Origin: Pseudalkalibacillus sp052246725
GTDB lineage: Bacteria; Bacillota; Bacilli; Bacillales; Fictibacillaceae
Assembly: GCA_052246725.1 (NCBI GenBank)
Contig: JBQQCL010000011.1
Length of the DNA: 64,000 bases
Strand: one strand, 5' to 3'
Of this stretch, positions 33,220-41,483 are shown in pieces (the stretch's first letter is position 1; each line of letters starts with the position of its first letter). A program made the position numbers and the translations under genes. The notes below the pieces were generated by a model. It was not told the DNA's origin, searched no databases, and saw only the letters and a program-made list of their open reading frames with translations.

Positions 33220-34698
33220 TCAACTCTTTTCCTGTTCGTTTTCAGCTTCACTTTCTTCTTTTTGGCGTATGATTTTCTTAATTTCCTCACGTTTCGCCTT
33301 GTGAACCAGGATATAAAGCGTATCCCCTGCTCGCAGGATTGTATCTCCTGTTGGTGTAATCAACGAATCTTTTCGGATGACCGCAGATATCAATGTATCA
33401 TCAGGAAGCGGCAGATCTTTTATTTCTTCACCGATAATCGATGCTTCATCTTCAATTTGGATCTCCATCATTTCGTTCTTTGTTTTTCCGATTGAAATGA
33501 GCTCTAAACTATGAGGCACTTCCGCTTTGGCACCTTTCGAAAACTTAAAGTATTTTGCGAGCGGTGCGATGGTCGCTCCCTGTATCAATGCTGAAGTGAA
33601 GACGACAAAGAAAACGACATTGAAAATCAGCCCACTGTCTTTCAACCCTGCGACCATCGGATAAGTCGCTAAAACAATCGGAACTGCTCCTTTCAATCCA
33701 GCCCATGAAATGAATAATTTCTCTTTAACGTTATATTTTGCAAACATCAAGCTGAGAAAAACACCGACCGGTCTTGCCACAATCATGAGGATAATTGATA
33801 ACAGGATTCCCTCCCAAATGACGTCCAGCAACTGATTTGGAAATACAAGCAAGCCCAATAGGATGAACATAAGCATCTGCATCATCCATGCAAACCCCTC
33901 ATTGAACCTAACGATAGAATGGCGGTAAGTCATGTCGTGATTCCCGAGGAGTACAGCCATGATATAAACTGCCAGTAATCCACTAGCTTCAAATAAGCTC
34001 GTAATTCCAAATGTGAAAACCGCCAACGCTATCGATAATACGGGATAAAGACCTGAAGAATCCAAGTTGATGTTATTGATCACCCAAACAGCGGTTTTTC
34101 CAAAGAGTAAACCTAACAGAAGACCGATACCCATCTGCCAGAAAAAGTCGAAAACCAATACATCCGGGTTAGTTTCTGGATTTTGAATCAATTGTAATAA
34201 TGAAACGGTCAAGAAGATCGCCATCGGATCATTGGTCCCAGATTCCGCTTCCAACGTAGAGGTGAGCTTTCGTTTGATATTCTTATTCCCGAGAGCGGCA
34301 AAGACTGCAGCTGCATCCGTCGAACCGACAATGGCACCGAAAAGAAATCCTTCGAGCCAGCTTACTCCGAGTATGTATTTTGCAGCCACACCTATGACGA
34401 TCGTCGTTGCCAGCACCCCAAGAGTAGCTAGCGACAGGGACGGTTTATAAACCTTCTTGATATCTGGCCACTTTGTTTGGAGACCACCCTCAAATAGAAT
34501 GACGATCAACGCAAACGTACCGATCAATTGGGTAAGCATGGCGTTATCATAATAAATATACTGGCTAAGGACCATTCCGACCACGATGAACAATACTAAA
34601 GAAGGCAAGCCCAATCTGGATGAGAACTTTGCTGTAATTACACCTATGATCAATAAAAATGACACAAGTAAGATGGTACCGTCTACACTGAATTCCAT
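33220..34698 (-). CDS. K+/H+ antiporter (CPA1/CvrA-type) with TrkA-C domain
   Basis: A 492-residue protein. Residues about 5-390 form about 12 membrane helices of a CPA-type cation/proton antiporter (the GSTDAAAVFAALGNKNIKRKLTSTLEAESGTNDPMAIFL motif includes the ion-binding Asp region). A TrkA-C regulatory domain follows at about 395-480 (EVPHSLELISIG...RAGDTLYILVHK), which often binds nucleotides. This class helps pH and potassium homeostasis at the membrane. The start ATG 34698 follows GGGAGGACGGGC. Ion specificity cannot be settled by reading. Confidence 0.88.
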   Translation of the reverse strand: MEFSVDGTILLVSFLLIIGVITAKFSSRLGLPSLVLFIVVGMVLSQYIYYDNAMLTQLIGTFALIVILFEGGLQTKWPDIKKVYKPSLSLATLGVLATTIVIGVAAKYILGVSWLEGFLFGAIVGSTDAAAVFAALGNKNIKRKLTSTLEAESGTNDPMAIFLTVSLLQLIQNPETNPDVLVFDFFWQMGIGLLLGLLFGKTAVWVINNINLDSSGLYPVLSIALAVFTFGITSLFEASGLLAVYIMAVLLGNHDMTYRHSIVRFNEGFAWMMQMLMFILLGLLVFPNQLLDVIWEGILLSIILMIVARPVGVFLSLMFAKYNVKEKLFISWAGLKGAVPIVLATYPMVAGLKDSGLIFNVVFFVVFTSALIQGATIAPLAKYFKFSKGAKAEVPHSLELISIGKTKNEMMEIQIEDEASIIGEEIKDLPLPDDTLISAVIRKDSLITPTGDTILRAGDTLYILVHKAKREEIKKIIRQKEESEAENEQEKS

Positions 34699-34767
34699 GC
34701 CCGTCCTCCCTATCTATATCAATTATATAAAATAGTCATTATCAAAAACAAACATCCCACCCATAAA

Positions 34768-34812
34768 AAGAAAAAAGCTCAGTGATGACATTCAGAGTCA
34801 ACACTAAGCTTT
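34768..34812 (-). terminator. Terminator of nsrR
   Basis: AAAGCTCAGTG pairs with CACTAAGCTTT, and a run of T follows on the minus strand. One arm overlaps the last codons of nsrR. Confidence 0.65.
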
Positions 34813-35268
34813 CGGACGGATACGGTCTGATCCCTGTATTGAAAAAAGCTGTTGTAGTTGGTGGGGATTGGTGGTCAAGTCAGCTAAAGTATATTGATCC
34901 AATACCTTGAAGTACGCCTCCATCGCTTCGTTCAATACCCCTTTCAGTTTGCAAACCGGACTGATGATGCAGGAGTTGTTTGAAGCATCGAAGCATTCGA
35001 CGAGATAGAAGTCTTCTTCTGTCTTTCGAATAAGTTTTCCCACATTGATATCCTCAGGATCCTTTGCGAGCTTGATCCCGCCATTTCTCCCTCGAATCGT
35101 TTTGATGACACCAAGTTTACCTAATTCATGAATCACTTTCATTAAATGGTTTTTAGAAATCCCATAGACCTCTGCAATTTCTTTAATATTAACTAGTTGA
35201 TCTTCTTTTTGTGCTGTCAAATATATGAGAACCCTCAAGGAAAAATCCGTATATTGGGTTAGTCGCAT
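34804..35268 (-). CDS. nsrR: NsrR, nitric-oxide-sensing Rrf2-family repressor
   Basis: A 154-residue regulator with an N-terminal winged helix (GISKNHLMKVIHELGKLGVIKTIRGRNGG) and three cysteines at 92, 100 and 106 (ECF...NSCIISPVC), the positions used to bind the [4Fe-4S] cluster in Bacillus NsrR. NO destroys the cluster and lifts repression. It is divergent from hmp, whose upstream region carries an NsrR-type operator (35435-35459). The start is ATG 35268 with GAGGGGACAGC; a GTG/ATG six codons earlier is not supported. Confidence 0.93.
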   Translation of the reverse strand: MRLTQYTDFSLRVLIYLTAQKEDQLVNIKEIAEVYGISKNHLMKVIHELGKLGVIKTIRGRNGGIKLAKDPEDINVGKLIRKTEEDFYLVECFDASNNSCIISPVCKLKGVLNEAMEAYFKVLDQYTLADLTTNPHQLQQLFSIQGSDRIRPKA

Positions 35269-35434
35269 TTTGCTGTCCCCTCTCATTAAGGAGTTTTATA
35301 CCTTTAATCCTACCATTGTCATACATGAAGTTAAAGAACCTTTCTTTTATGTGTCTATTTATTGAACACAAATATGTCCGAATTTTGAATGATGCATTAG
35401 AGATGTATCTTTTATCCGTTCATCTTTTTATAAT

Positions 35435-35459
35435 AAAGATGTAAACAAGATACATCTTT
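35435..35459. promoter_or_regulatory. NsrR operator over the hmp promoter
   Basis: AAAGATGTA and TACATCTTT form perfect 9-bp arms around AACAAGA. It fits the 11-1-11 NsrR site. It overlaps or directly follows a TATAAT box (35429-35434), so bound NsrR would block transcription start. A weaker half-site (AGATGTATCTTT) lies about 25 bases upstream. Confidence 0.85.
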
Positions 35460-35545
35460 TACTTAATTGTTGATTAGTAAAACCTTTCCGAGGGCAATCA
35501 ACAATAACAAAGCCAAATTTTCAAAAAATGAAGGAGCTGGTTTAG

Positions 35546-36760
35546 ATGCTAGATCAAAAGACCATTCAAACTATCAAAGCGACTGTTCCTGTACTTAAAG
35601 AACATGGGACTACAATTACGTCCCGTTTTTATGAATTGCTTTTCAAAAATCATCCTGAACTATTGAACCTATTCAACCATTCCAATCAACATAAAGGGCG
35701 TCAACAAGGCGCACTTGCAAATGCAGTCTATGCAGCTGCTGTCCATATCGATCGTCTCGAAGAAATCCTTCCAGCCGTAAAGCAGATCGCCCATAAACAC
35801 CGTAGTTTAGGGGTAAAACCTGAGCAATATCCTGTTGTTGGTGAAAACCTTCTGAAAGCGATAAAAGATGTCCTGGGGGATGCAGCAACAGATGAAATTC
35901 TCGATGCGTGGGCAAAAGCTTATGGAGTGATCGCAGATGTGTTCATCCAGGTAGAGGATGAGATGTATAAAGAAGCGGCCGAACAACGTGGAGGATGGGA
36001 TGACTTCCGTGAATTCGAATTGGTAAGGAAAGAAACTGAAAGTAAAGTCATCACTTCATTCTACTTAAAGCCTGTGGACGGCGGGGAGATTGCCGATTTC
36101 ACTCCAGGACAATATGTAAGTGTAAAAGTACAGATTCCGAATGATCCACACACACATATTCGCCAATACAGCTTGTCTGATACACCTGACAAGGATCATT
36201 ACCGTCTTTCCATCAAACGTGAAGGTCGTGTTTCTCTGCACCTTCATGACAATTTGAAGGAAGGTGATCGTGTTCTCTTGAGTGCTCCAGCAGGAGACTT
36301 CACGCTCAATACAGAAACAAAGCGCCCACTTGTACTGATCGGTGCTGGTGTCGGCCTTACGCCTCTTGTAAGCATGCTGGAAACAACATTGATCCAGACA
36401 CCAGATCGTGAGGTTCATTACATCCATGCTTCGATCGATGGGGAATATCAAGCAATGGGCAGCCGGATCCTTAAATTAGTTGAAAGCCATGAACAGCTGA
36501 AAGCATACTTCTGTTTTGAAAAACCATCTGAAGACGATAAGCAAAATCAATGCTTTGCAAAGGAAGGTTACATTGATTTGCCGTGGTTAGAAACAATCAT
36601 ACCGGACGATGCTGATTACTACATTTGCGGACCTGAAGGCTTCATGAAAATGGCCATCAATGGATTGAAAAAACTTGAAGTGCCTGAAGAACAAATCAAC
36701 TATGAATTCTTCGGACCAGCTATCGACCTCAGCGAAGATAAGGTTACTGTAAAAAATTAA
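35546..36760 (+). CDS. hmp: Flavohaemoglobin (NO dioxygenase)
   Basis: A 404-residue protein: an N-terminal globin domain (proximal haem His in AAAVHIDRLEEILPAVKQIAHKH), then a FAD-binding domain with RQYSLSD (about residues 208-214), then an NAD-binding domain (PLVLIGAGVGLTPLVSML). It turns NO and O2 into nitrate in the cytoplasm with NADH. Transcription is controlled by the NsrR site at 35435-35459; nsrR is divergent beside it. Start ATG 35546 follows AAGGAGCTGG. The C-terminal INYEFFGP motif is intact. Confidence 0.97.
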   Translation: MLDQKTIQTIKATVPVLKEHGTTITSRFYELLFKNHPELLNLFNHSNQHKGRQQGALANAVYAAAVHIDRLEEILPAVKQIAHKHRSLGVKPEQYPVVGENLLKAIKDVLGDAATDEILDAWAKAYGVIADVFIQVEDEMYKEAAEQRGGWDDFREFELVRKETESKVITSFYLKPVDGGEIADFTPGQYVSVKVQIPNDPHTHIRQYSLSDTPDKDHYRLSIKREGRVSLHLHDNLKEGDRVLLSAPAGDFTLNTETKRPLVLIGAGVGLTPLVSMLETTLIQTPDREVHYIHASIDGEYQAMGSRILKLVESHEQLKAYFCFEKPSEDDKQNQCFAKEGYIDLPWLETIIPDDADYYICGPEGFMKMAINGLKKLEVPEEQINYEFFGPAIDLSEDKVTVKN

Positions 36761-36773
36761 GAGTTTATGAAAA

Positions 36774-36802
36774 AAAGGAGGTGGACCCAGTCCGCCTCCT
36801 TT
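36774..36802. terminator. Bidirectional terminator between hmp and msrAB
   Basis: AAAGGAGGTGGA pairs with TCCGCCTCCTTT across CCCAG. It has a TTTG tail on plus and a run of T on minus. Confidence 0.85.
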
Positions 36803-36809
36803 GTCTCAT

Positions 36810-37775
36810 TCAATCAAACAATTGTCTGTATTCGCCATAGCCTTCATTTTCAAGTTCTTCTTTTGGGATGAAACGAAGTGCTGAAGAGTTGATACAATAT
36901 CTCAACCCATTTTCATCTGGACCATCATTGAATACATGCCCCAAATGGGAGTCACCGAATTTACTTCGAACCTCTGTCCGGATCATGAAATGGCTTAAAT
37001 CTTTCTTTTCTTTGATCCGTGTCGAGTGGAGTGGTTTTGTAAAACTTGGCCAACCACAACCCGCATCATATTGGTCTTTCGAACTGAATAACGGTTCTCC
37101 AGATACGATATCGACATAAATTCCTTCTCGTTCATTATTCCAGTATTCATTTTTGAACGGTGGCTCTGTCCCATTTTTCTGCGTTACATTGTATTGCAAA
37201 TCATCCAATTCTTTTCGGAGCTTGTCGTCATCCTTTTCCATCACCCAAGTTTTCTCGATGAAACCTTTTCGTCCCGACCCTTTATAATAGCGGTCATAAT
37301 GATCGGGGTTCTTTTTGTAATACTTCTGATGTTGGCTTTCTGCAGGATAAAAGGTTGAAGCCGGTAGAATATCTGTCACAATCGGTTTTGAGAACCGTCC
37401 GCTTTGCTCCAGGATTTTCTTTGATGCTTCCGCAAGCTCTTTTTGTTGTTCATTATGATAATAGATGGCCGTTTTATAAGTTTCCCCGCGATCATGGAAT
37501 TGGCCTCCAGGATCTGTCGGATCGATTTGCTGCCAGTAAAGCGTAAGGAGTTTTTCATACGGAAAAACGTCGGGGTCAAATGTGATTTGCACCGCCTCAC
37601 GATGCCCGGTTGTATTCGTAACCACTTCCATATATGTCGGATTTTCTGTATGGCCGCCTGTATAGCCCGATACGACTTTTTTGATTCCTGGCATTTCCTC
37701 GAACGGTTTTACCATGCACCAGAAGCAACCACCAGCGAATGTCGCAAGCTCTAGAAATTGATTGTTTTCTGCCAT
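36810..37775 (-). CDS. msrAB: Fused methionine sulfoxide reductase MsrA-MsrB
   Basis: A 321-residue fusion. Residues about 6-165 are MsrA with catalytic Cys17 in GGCFWCM; residues about 185-315 are MsrB (YDAGCGWPSF, HLGHVFNDG and the catalytic RYCINSSALRF). It restores both S and R forms of oxidised methionine in proteins, with thioredoxin as electron donor. In B. subtilis the two are separate genes; the fusion is common in other Firmicutes. It lies beside hmp, in a stress-defence cluster. The MsrB zinc CxxC motifs are absent, as in many MsrB proteins. Confidence 0.95.
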   Translation of the reverse strand: MAENNQFLELATFAGGCFWCMVKPFEEMPGIKKVVSGYTGGHTENPTYMEVVTNTTGHREAVQITFDPDVFPYEKLLTLYWQQIDPTDPGGQFHDRGETYKTAIYYHNEQQKELAEASKKILEQSGRFSKPIVTDILPASTFYPAESQHQKYYKKNPDHYDRYYKGSGRKGFIEKTWVMEKDDDKLRKELDDLQYNVTQKNGTEPPFKNEYWNNEREGIYVDIVSGEPLFSSKDQYDAGCGWPSFTKPLHSTRIKEKKDLSHFMIRTEVRSKFGDSHLGHVFNDGPDENGLRYCINSSALRFIPKEELENEGYGEYRQLFD

Positions 37776-38011
37776 GTTGAAGCCCCCTATCTATAATAGA
37801 CTATATCTTGTATTTTCTTATTTGCTGAAAAAATTTTCTTATTTCTAATCATATCGATTTGTATAAGTTTGGCAAGCGAAAAGGTTTATAAAATACAGGT
37901 ATTTCTAAACGTTGCGGTGATGTAAAGTCGAAGTTCCATTTAAGCGTGATGGTGCGGGGTTCTCCTAGTTTGTTTATTATTCCCGCTGGAGTGTTATCAA
38001 TACGGCTCGTT

Positions 38012-38219
38012 TTCGGACAATATTGCACTCCTTCTTCCTCTCCCTGTCCGAAGTTGACCCACGTTCGGACAGCTTATCGCTTTTTTCTTCTCTTCCTGTC
38101 TGAAGGTGGCCCTTGTTCGGACAGTTTAACGCTCTTTCCTCCTCTTCCCAGCCGAAGTTGGCCCCTGTTCGGACAGCATTTCGCTTTTTTCCTCCTCTTC
38201 TTGTCCAAACTTAAGCTGG
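38012..38219. repeat. Four tandem 52-bp TTCGGACAG hairpin units
   Basis: Units start at 38012, 38064, 38116 and 38168, at an exact 52-base period. Each begins TTCGGACAG (first unit TTCGGACAA), has a pyrimidine-rich stretch (CTTTTTTCTTCTCTTCC type) and then CTGTCCGAAG or variants. In most units TTCGGACAG can pair with CTGTCCGAA, forming a 9-bp hairpin around about 20 bases. The last unit is diverged (TTGTCCAAAC). Confidence 0.85.
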
Positions 38220-38251
38220 TTTCTGATACATTTTTCCGTATTGCTTTTTCG

Positions 38252-38274
38252 TGAATAATTTAATAAAATATTCA
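38252..38274. promoter_or_regulatory. Likely TetR operator
   Basis: An imperfect 23-bp palindrome with ends TGAATA ... TATTCA and an AT-rich centre. It lies 50 bases upstream of the tetR start, where an autoregulated TetR gene would have its operator. Confidence 0.5.
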
Positions 38275-38323
38275 TGAACAAAAATAAAATTTATTCATAA
38301 TGACTGTGGAGGGACTGATCACC

Positions 38324-38935
38324 ATGGCTAAAGGATTTGATACAAAGGAAAAAGCGAGAATACGTAGTTCCTTGCTCGAAGAAGGACGTAAAGCATTCGT
38401 GCAAAACGGTTTACGTAAAACGAACGTCGCCACCCTCACAGGTGCTGCAGGGATTGCCCAGGGCTCCTTCTACCTTTTCTTCCCTTCCAAAGAAGAGCTT
38501 TATTTTGAAGTAATTGAAGAAGAAGAGGCGAAAATCAAAAAAGCATTACAGGATGAATTTCTTGACCAGCCTTTGACGAAAGAAGTTTTCAAAACGTTCT
38601 TGATCCGTGGATTGGCCTTGATCAGTGAAAATTCAATCATCCAACAACTATTACAAGGGGATGACTTCCAGCGTCTCACCAAAAAACTCTCAACTGAAAA
38701 ATTGAAGCAACACGCTGAAAATGATGTATTCGCACTGACGCCATTCTTGGAAAAGTGGAGAAAGCAAGGGAATCTGAAAGAAGAGCGGCCAGAAATCATC
38801 ACTGCCATCTTGCGGTCCTTTTTCTTGATGACCCTTCATAAAAAAGAAATTGGCGTAGATGTTTTTGATGTGACAGTTGAACGAATAGCGGAGCTTTATG
38901 CAGACGGACTAGTGAAGGAAGAGACAAATGATTGA
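38324..38935 (+). CDS. TetR-family repressor of the adjacent ABC exporter
   Basis: A 203-residue regulator: the TetR helix-turn-helix is at residues about 14-55 (KAFVQNGLRKTNVATLTGAAGIAQGSFYLFFPSKEELYFEVI), with a variable ligand-binding half after it. Start ATG 38324 follows GGAGGGACTGATCACC; an ATG eight codons upstream is possible. It overlaps the next gene, an ABC ATPase, by eight bases, so the repressor and transporter form one transcript. The probable ligand is a compound exported by the transporter. Confidence 0.9.
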   Translation: MAKGFDTKEKARIRSSLLEEGRKAFVQNGLRKTNVATLTGAAGIAQGSFYLFFPSKEELYFEVIEEEEAKIKKALQDEFLDQPLTKEVFKTFLIRGLALISENSIIQQLLQGDDFQRLTKKLSTEKLKQHAENDVFALTPFLEKWRKQGNLKEERPEIITAILRSFFLMTLHKKEIGVDVFDVTVERIAELYADGLVKEETND

Positions 38936-39779
38936 GGTCCATGATTTGTCATACACATACCCCGGCAAACGTGAATCGTCGATTAAAAACCTCAATTTTT
39001 CCATTCCGAAAGGTGAAATATTCGGTTTCCTCGGTCCATCTGGTGCAGGAAAAAGTACAACGCAAAACGTTTTGATCGGAATTTTAAAAGATTATGAGGG
39101 TTCTGTCCAATTATTTGGAAATGAGCTCCATAACACAGATAACCAACTCTACAATACGATTGGTGTGGCATTTGAAAGACCAAATTTCTATAGTAAATTC
39201 ACCGCTTCAGAAAATCTGGTCTATTTCAGCAGGCTTTATGACAAACCTGTGAAAGAACCTGACAAACTTCTTACTAGACTGGGATTACAAGACGTGCTCC
39301 ATACGAGGGTCAGTCATTTTTCAAAAGGGATGAAAATGAGGTTGAATCTCTGTCGCGCATTGTTGCATGAACCAGAAATTCTCTTCTTGGATGAACCAAC
39401 ATCTGGACTCGACCCAGTTAATACGAAAGTCGTCAAAGAACTTCTCCTCGAGCAAAAAAGTGCAGGAAAAACGATCATCATCTCCACTCACAACATGCAT
39501 ATTGCTGAAGAAATCTGTGATCGTGTCGCTTTCATCGTTGACGGTGAACTCAAACTTATCGATTCTCCAGAACGCTTAAAGCTCCAAAACATAAAGATTC
39601 TTTCGATTCGATACCAGGAGGGTGATCAGGTAAAAAAACTCGAACTTCCGCTGAAAGGTTTAGAACAAAACGAGCGTTTCCTGCACTTATTGAAACTTGA
39701 CCTGATCCTTTCCATGCATACGACGGAACCCTCACTTGAAGATATTTTCATTAAAGTTACAGGGAGGCAGCTCCAATGA
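38928..39779 (+). CDS. ABC transporter ATP-binding protein
   Basis: A 283-residue ATPase: Walker A GPSGAGKST at residues about 37-45, the signature HFSKGMKMRLNLCRALLHEPE, Walker B ILFLDEPTSGLDP and the switch His in IISTHNMH. It drives the two-permease exporter encoded next. It has a short extra C-terminal region as in drug- and antibiotic-type ABC-2 exporters. The ATG overlaps tetR and the stop overlaps the next start (ATGA). Confidence 0.93.
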   Translation: MIEVHDLSYTYPGKRESSIKNLNFSIPKGEIFGFLGPSGAGKSTTQNVLIGILKDYEGSVQLFGNELHNTDNQLYNTIGVAFERPNFYSKFTASENLVYFSRLYDKPVKEPDKLLTRLGLQDVLHTRVSHFSKGMKMRLNLCRALLHEPEILFLDEPTSGLDPVNTKVVKELLLEQKSAGKTIIISTHNMHIAEEICDRVAFIVDGELKLIDSPERLKLQNIKILSIRYQEGDQVKKLELPLKGLEQNERFLHLLKLDLILSMHTTEPSLEDIFIKVTGRQLQ

Positions 39780-40462
39780 GGCTATTGACCTCTATCGCAT
39801 TTGATGTCCGGTATCAGTTCCGACATGGCTTTTATGCGGCTTATGCGCTCATATCCCTTATCTATATTTTTATTTTGATCACGATTCCAGAACAGTGGAT
39901 GGATCCCATATTCACACTTATCATCTTTTCGGATCCAAGCTTTTTGGGGGCTTTTTTTGTAGGTGGAATCGTCCTTCTTGAAAAAGGGGATCACATACTG
40001 GATAACTTGTTCGTCACCCCTTATACGATTCGTGAGTATTTGCTTTCAAAAGCTCTATCCCTTGCATTGTTGACCATTCTATCCACGTTGATTATCAAAT
40101 GGACCGTATTCGGTTTCAGGTTGGACTGGTTCTTTTTATCAGGGATTGTATTGACGTCGATGTTTTTCACATTGCTTGGGATTGTAATCGGTGCGAAGGT
40201 GGACACATTGAACCAGTATTTACTTCTGTCATCTGTGTATGTCACTCCTTTCGCTTTGCCCATTCTCCTGTTTTTTGAAGTAGTTGATTGGGAATGGATA
40301 AAAATCATACCGAGTTATGCATCTCTGCTGCTGATTGACAGGCAGCTTTCAATTCCAGAAGCGCTGGTGGCATTGTTTTACCTCTGTTTATCAATTTTCT
40401 TGCTTTTGCCTTATGCCTATCGATGCTTTCATCATAATGTCGTTTTAAAAAAGAAGGGATAA
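39776..40462 (+). CDS. ABC-2-type exporter permease (subunit 1)
   Basis: A 228-residue membrane protein with six helices (FYAAYALISLIYIFILITI, SLALLTILSTLIIKWTVF, GIVLTSMFFTLLGIVIG and three others). The start overlaps the ATPase stop by four bases. It forms, with the next gene, a heterodimeric exporter of unknown substrate; the TetR arrangement is like that of fluoroquinolone or similar drug exporters, which is inference. Confidence 0.82.
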   Translation: MRLLTSIAFDVRYQFRHGFYAAYALISLIYIFILITIPEQWMDPIFTLIIFSDPSFLGAFFVGGIVLLEKGDHILDNLFVTPYTIREYLLSKALSLALLTILSTLIIKWTVFGFRLDWFFLSGIVLTSMFFTLLGIVIGAKVDTLNQYLLLSSVYVTPFALPILLFFEVVDWEWIKIIPSYASLLLIDRQLSIPEALVALFYLCLSIFLLLPYAYRCFHHNVVLKKKG

Positions 40463-40463
40463 C

Positions 40464-41186
40464 ATGCAATGGAATAAAATGTGGCTGCAGGTAAACTATG
40501 ATTTGAAGAATATCAAAAGAGACCTCGTCCTTCTTATGTCTCTGTTTGCCCCATTGATCTTGGCTACTCTTCTCAAATTTGGTTTCCCACCTTTGGAAAG
40601 ACTAGTTGTGACCAGTTTTCAGGTGTCATTGGCATCCTATTTCCCATTGATGGTGGTCACATGTTTACTTGTAACACCTTTTACAGTCGGGATGCTTAGT
40701 GGGTTTCTCATTCTCGATGAACGGGACGAACAAATACTGAGTTATTTATCCATTACACCTGTCTCTAAGTCACATTTTATTTTATACCGACTTCTCTTTC
40801 CTGTTGTGATCTGCATTTTGGCAGCTGGTTTATTGTTATATGTGAACGCCTGGGAGGTAATTTCTTTATGGGAATTGGCTGTTTTGCTTGTTCTGTCCTT
40901 GGAGGCGCCGATCGTAGCCCTTATGATGGCGGTATTCGCTGATAATAAAGTGGAAGGATTGGCACTCGGAAAAGTGATCAGTATCAGCGTTGCCGCACCG
41001 ATTGTCGGTTTCTTCATCGACTCTGAATGGAAATGGATAGGGTTTGTTTTTCCACCATTCTGGATTGCAGAGGTGTTTTTCGCAACTTCCCCCAGTATGA
41101 AAGCAACCCTGCTTTGCGGAGCCTTGCTCTACCATGCTTTCATCATCTGGTGGTTGATCCGGAAACTGGAGAACAAAATTGGATAG
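40464..41186 (+). CDS. ABC-2-type exporter permease (subunit 2)
   Basis: A 240-residue membrane protein with six helices, starting MQWNKMWLQVNYDLKNIKRD (typical N-terminal cytoplasmic amphipathic segment) and including DERDEQILSYLSITPVSKSHFILYRLL. It starts one base after the previous gene's stop, so the four genes tetR-ATPase-permease-permease are one tight operon. Confidence 0.82.
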   Translation: MQWNKMWLQVNYDLKNIKRDLVLLMSLFAPLILATLLKFGFPPLERLVVTSFQVSLASYFPLMVVTCLLVTPFTVGMLSGFLILDERDEQILSYLSITPVSKSHFILYRLLFPVVICILAAGLLLYVNAWEVISLWELAVLLVLSLEAPIVALMMAVFADNKVEGLALGKVISISVAAPIVGFFIDSEWKWIGFVFPPFWIAEVFFATSPSMKATLLCGALLYHAFIIWWLIRKLENKIG

Positions 41187-41383
41187 TGTCGAAGAGGGGG
41201 TGCAATTGGCAAAGATTCAAGTAGTTTCGAATTCTAACGGACATCAGAGGCTATTTCTGTTTAAAAAGGGGATTTCATAGATCTAACGGACATACAGGAC
41301 CTCAGGTTGTCGCTTTTCTCACTCCTTGCTGTCCCAATAAACCCGCTAAATTTTCAACACAGTGAAAAGTGCTCATAACAAAA
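41187..41383. other. Intergenic region with two TCTAACGGACAT units
   Basis: No credible gene. TCTAACGGACAT occurs at 41233 and 41282 (49-base spacing), a type of dispersed short repeat seen across Bacillaceae. A 24-codon open frame from TTG 41206 has a good ribosome site (GAGGGGGTG) but ends inside the second unit and has no recognisable product. Confidence 0.4.
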
Positions 41384-41476
41384 GAGGGACTGTCCAAAGA
41401 AAGGTGTCAGAACCACGATTTTTCGCAAATTGTTGTTACGTTCGGAGAGACTCAGACACTTTTTGGACTGCCCCTT
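41384..41476 (-). terminator. Long-arm terminator between the ABC operon and the methyltransferase gene
   Basis: A stem of about 25 pairs: AGAGGGACTGTCC (outer) and AAAGGTGTC (inner) pair with GACACTTTTTGGACTGCCCCT, with two mismatches. On the minus strand it ends in CTCTTTTG after the methyltransferase stop, so it can terminate that gene and probably also read-through from the exporter operon. Confidence 0.65.
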
Positions 41477-41483
41477 TACAATC

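Larger units (their letters stand above)
37776..38323. other. Intergenic region with tandem 52-bp hairpin repeat and tetR promoter
   Basis: 548 bases without a gene. It contains the four-unit 52-bp repeat (38012-38219), a palindromic operator candidate (38252-38274) and the tetR ribosome site. Confidence 0.6.

Noticed and set aside
41206..41280. 24-codon ORF after the ABC exporter with a good ribosome site
   Set aside because: Too short, ends within a repeat unit, and its product resembles nothing known; chance is likely.
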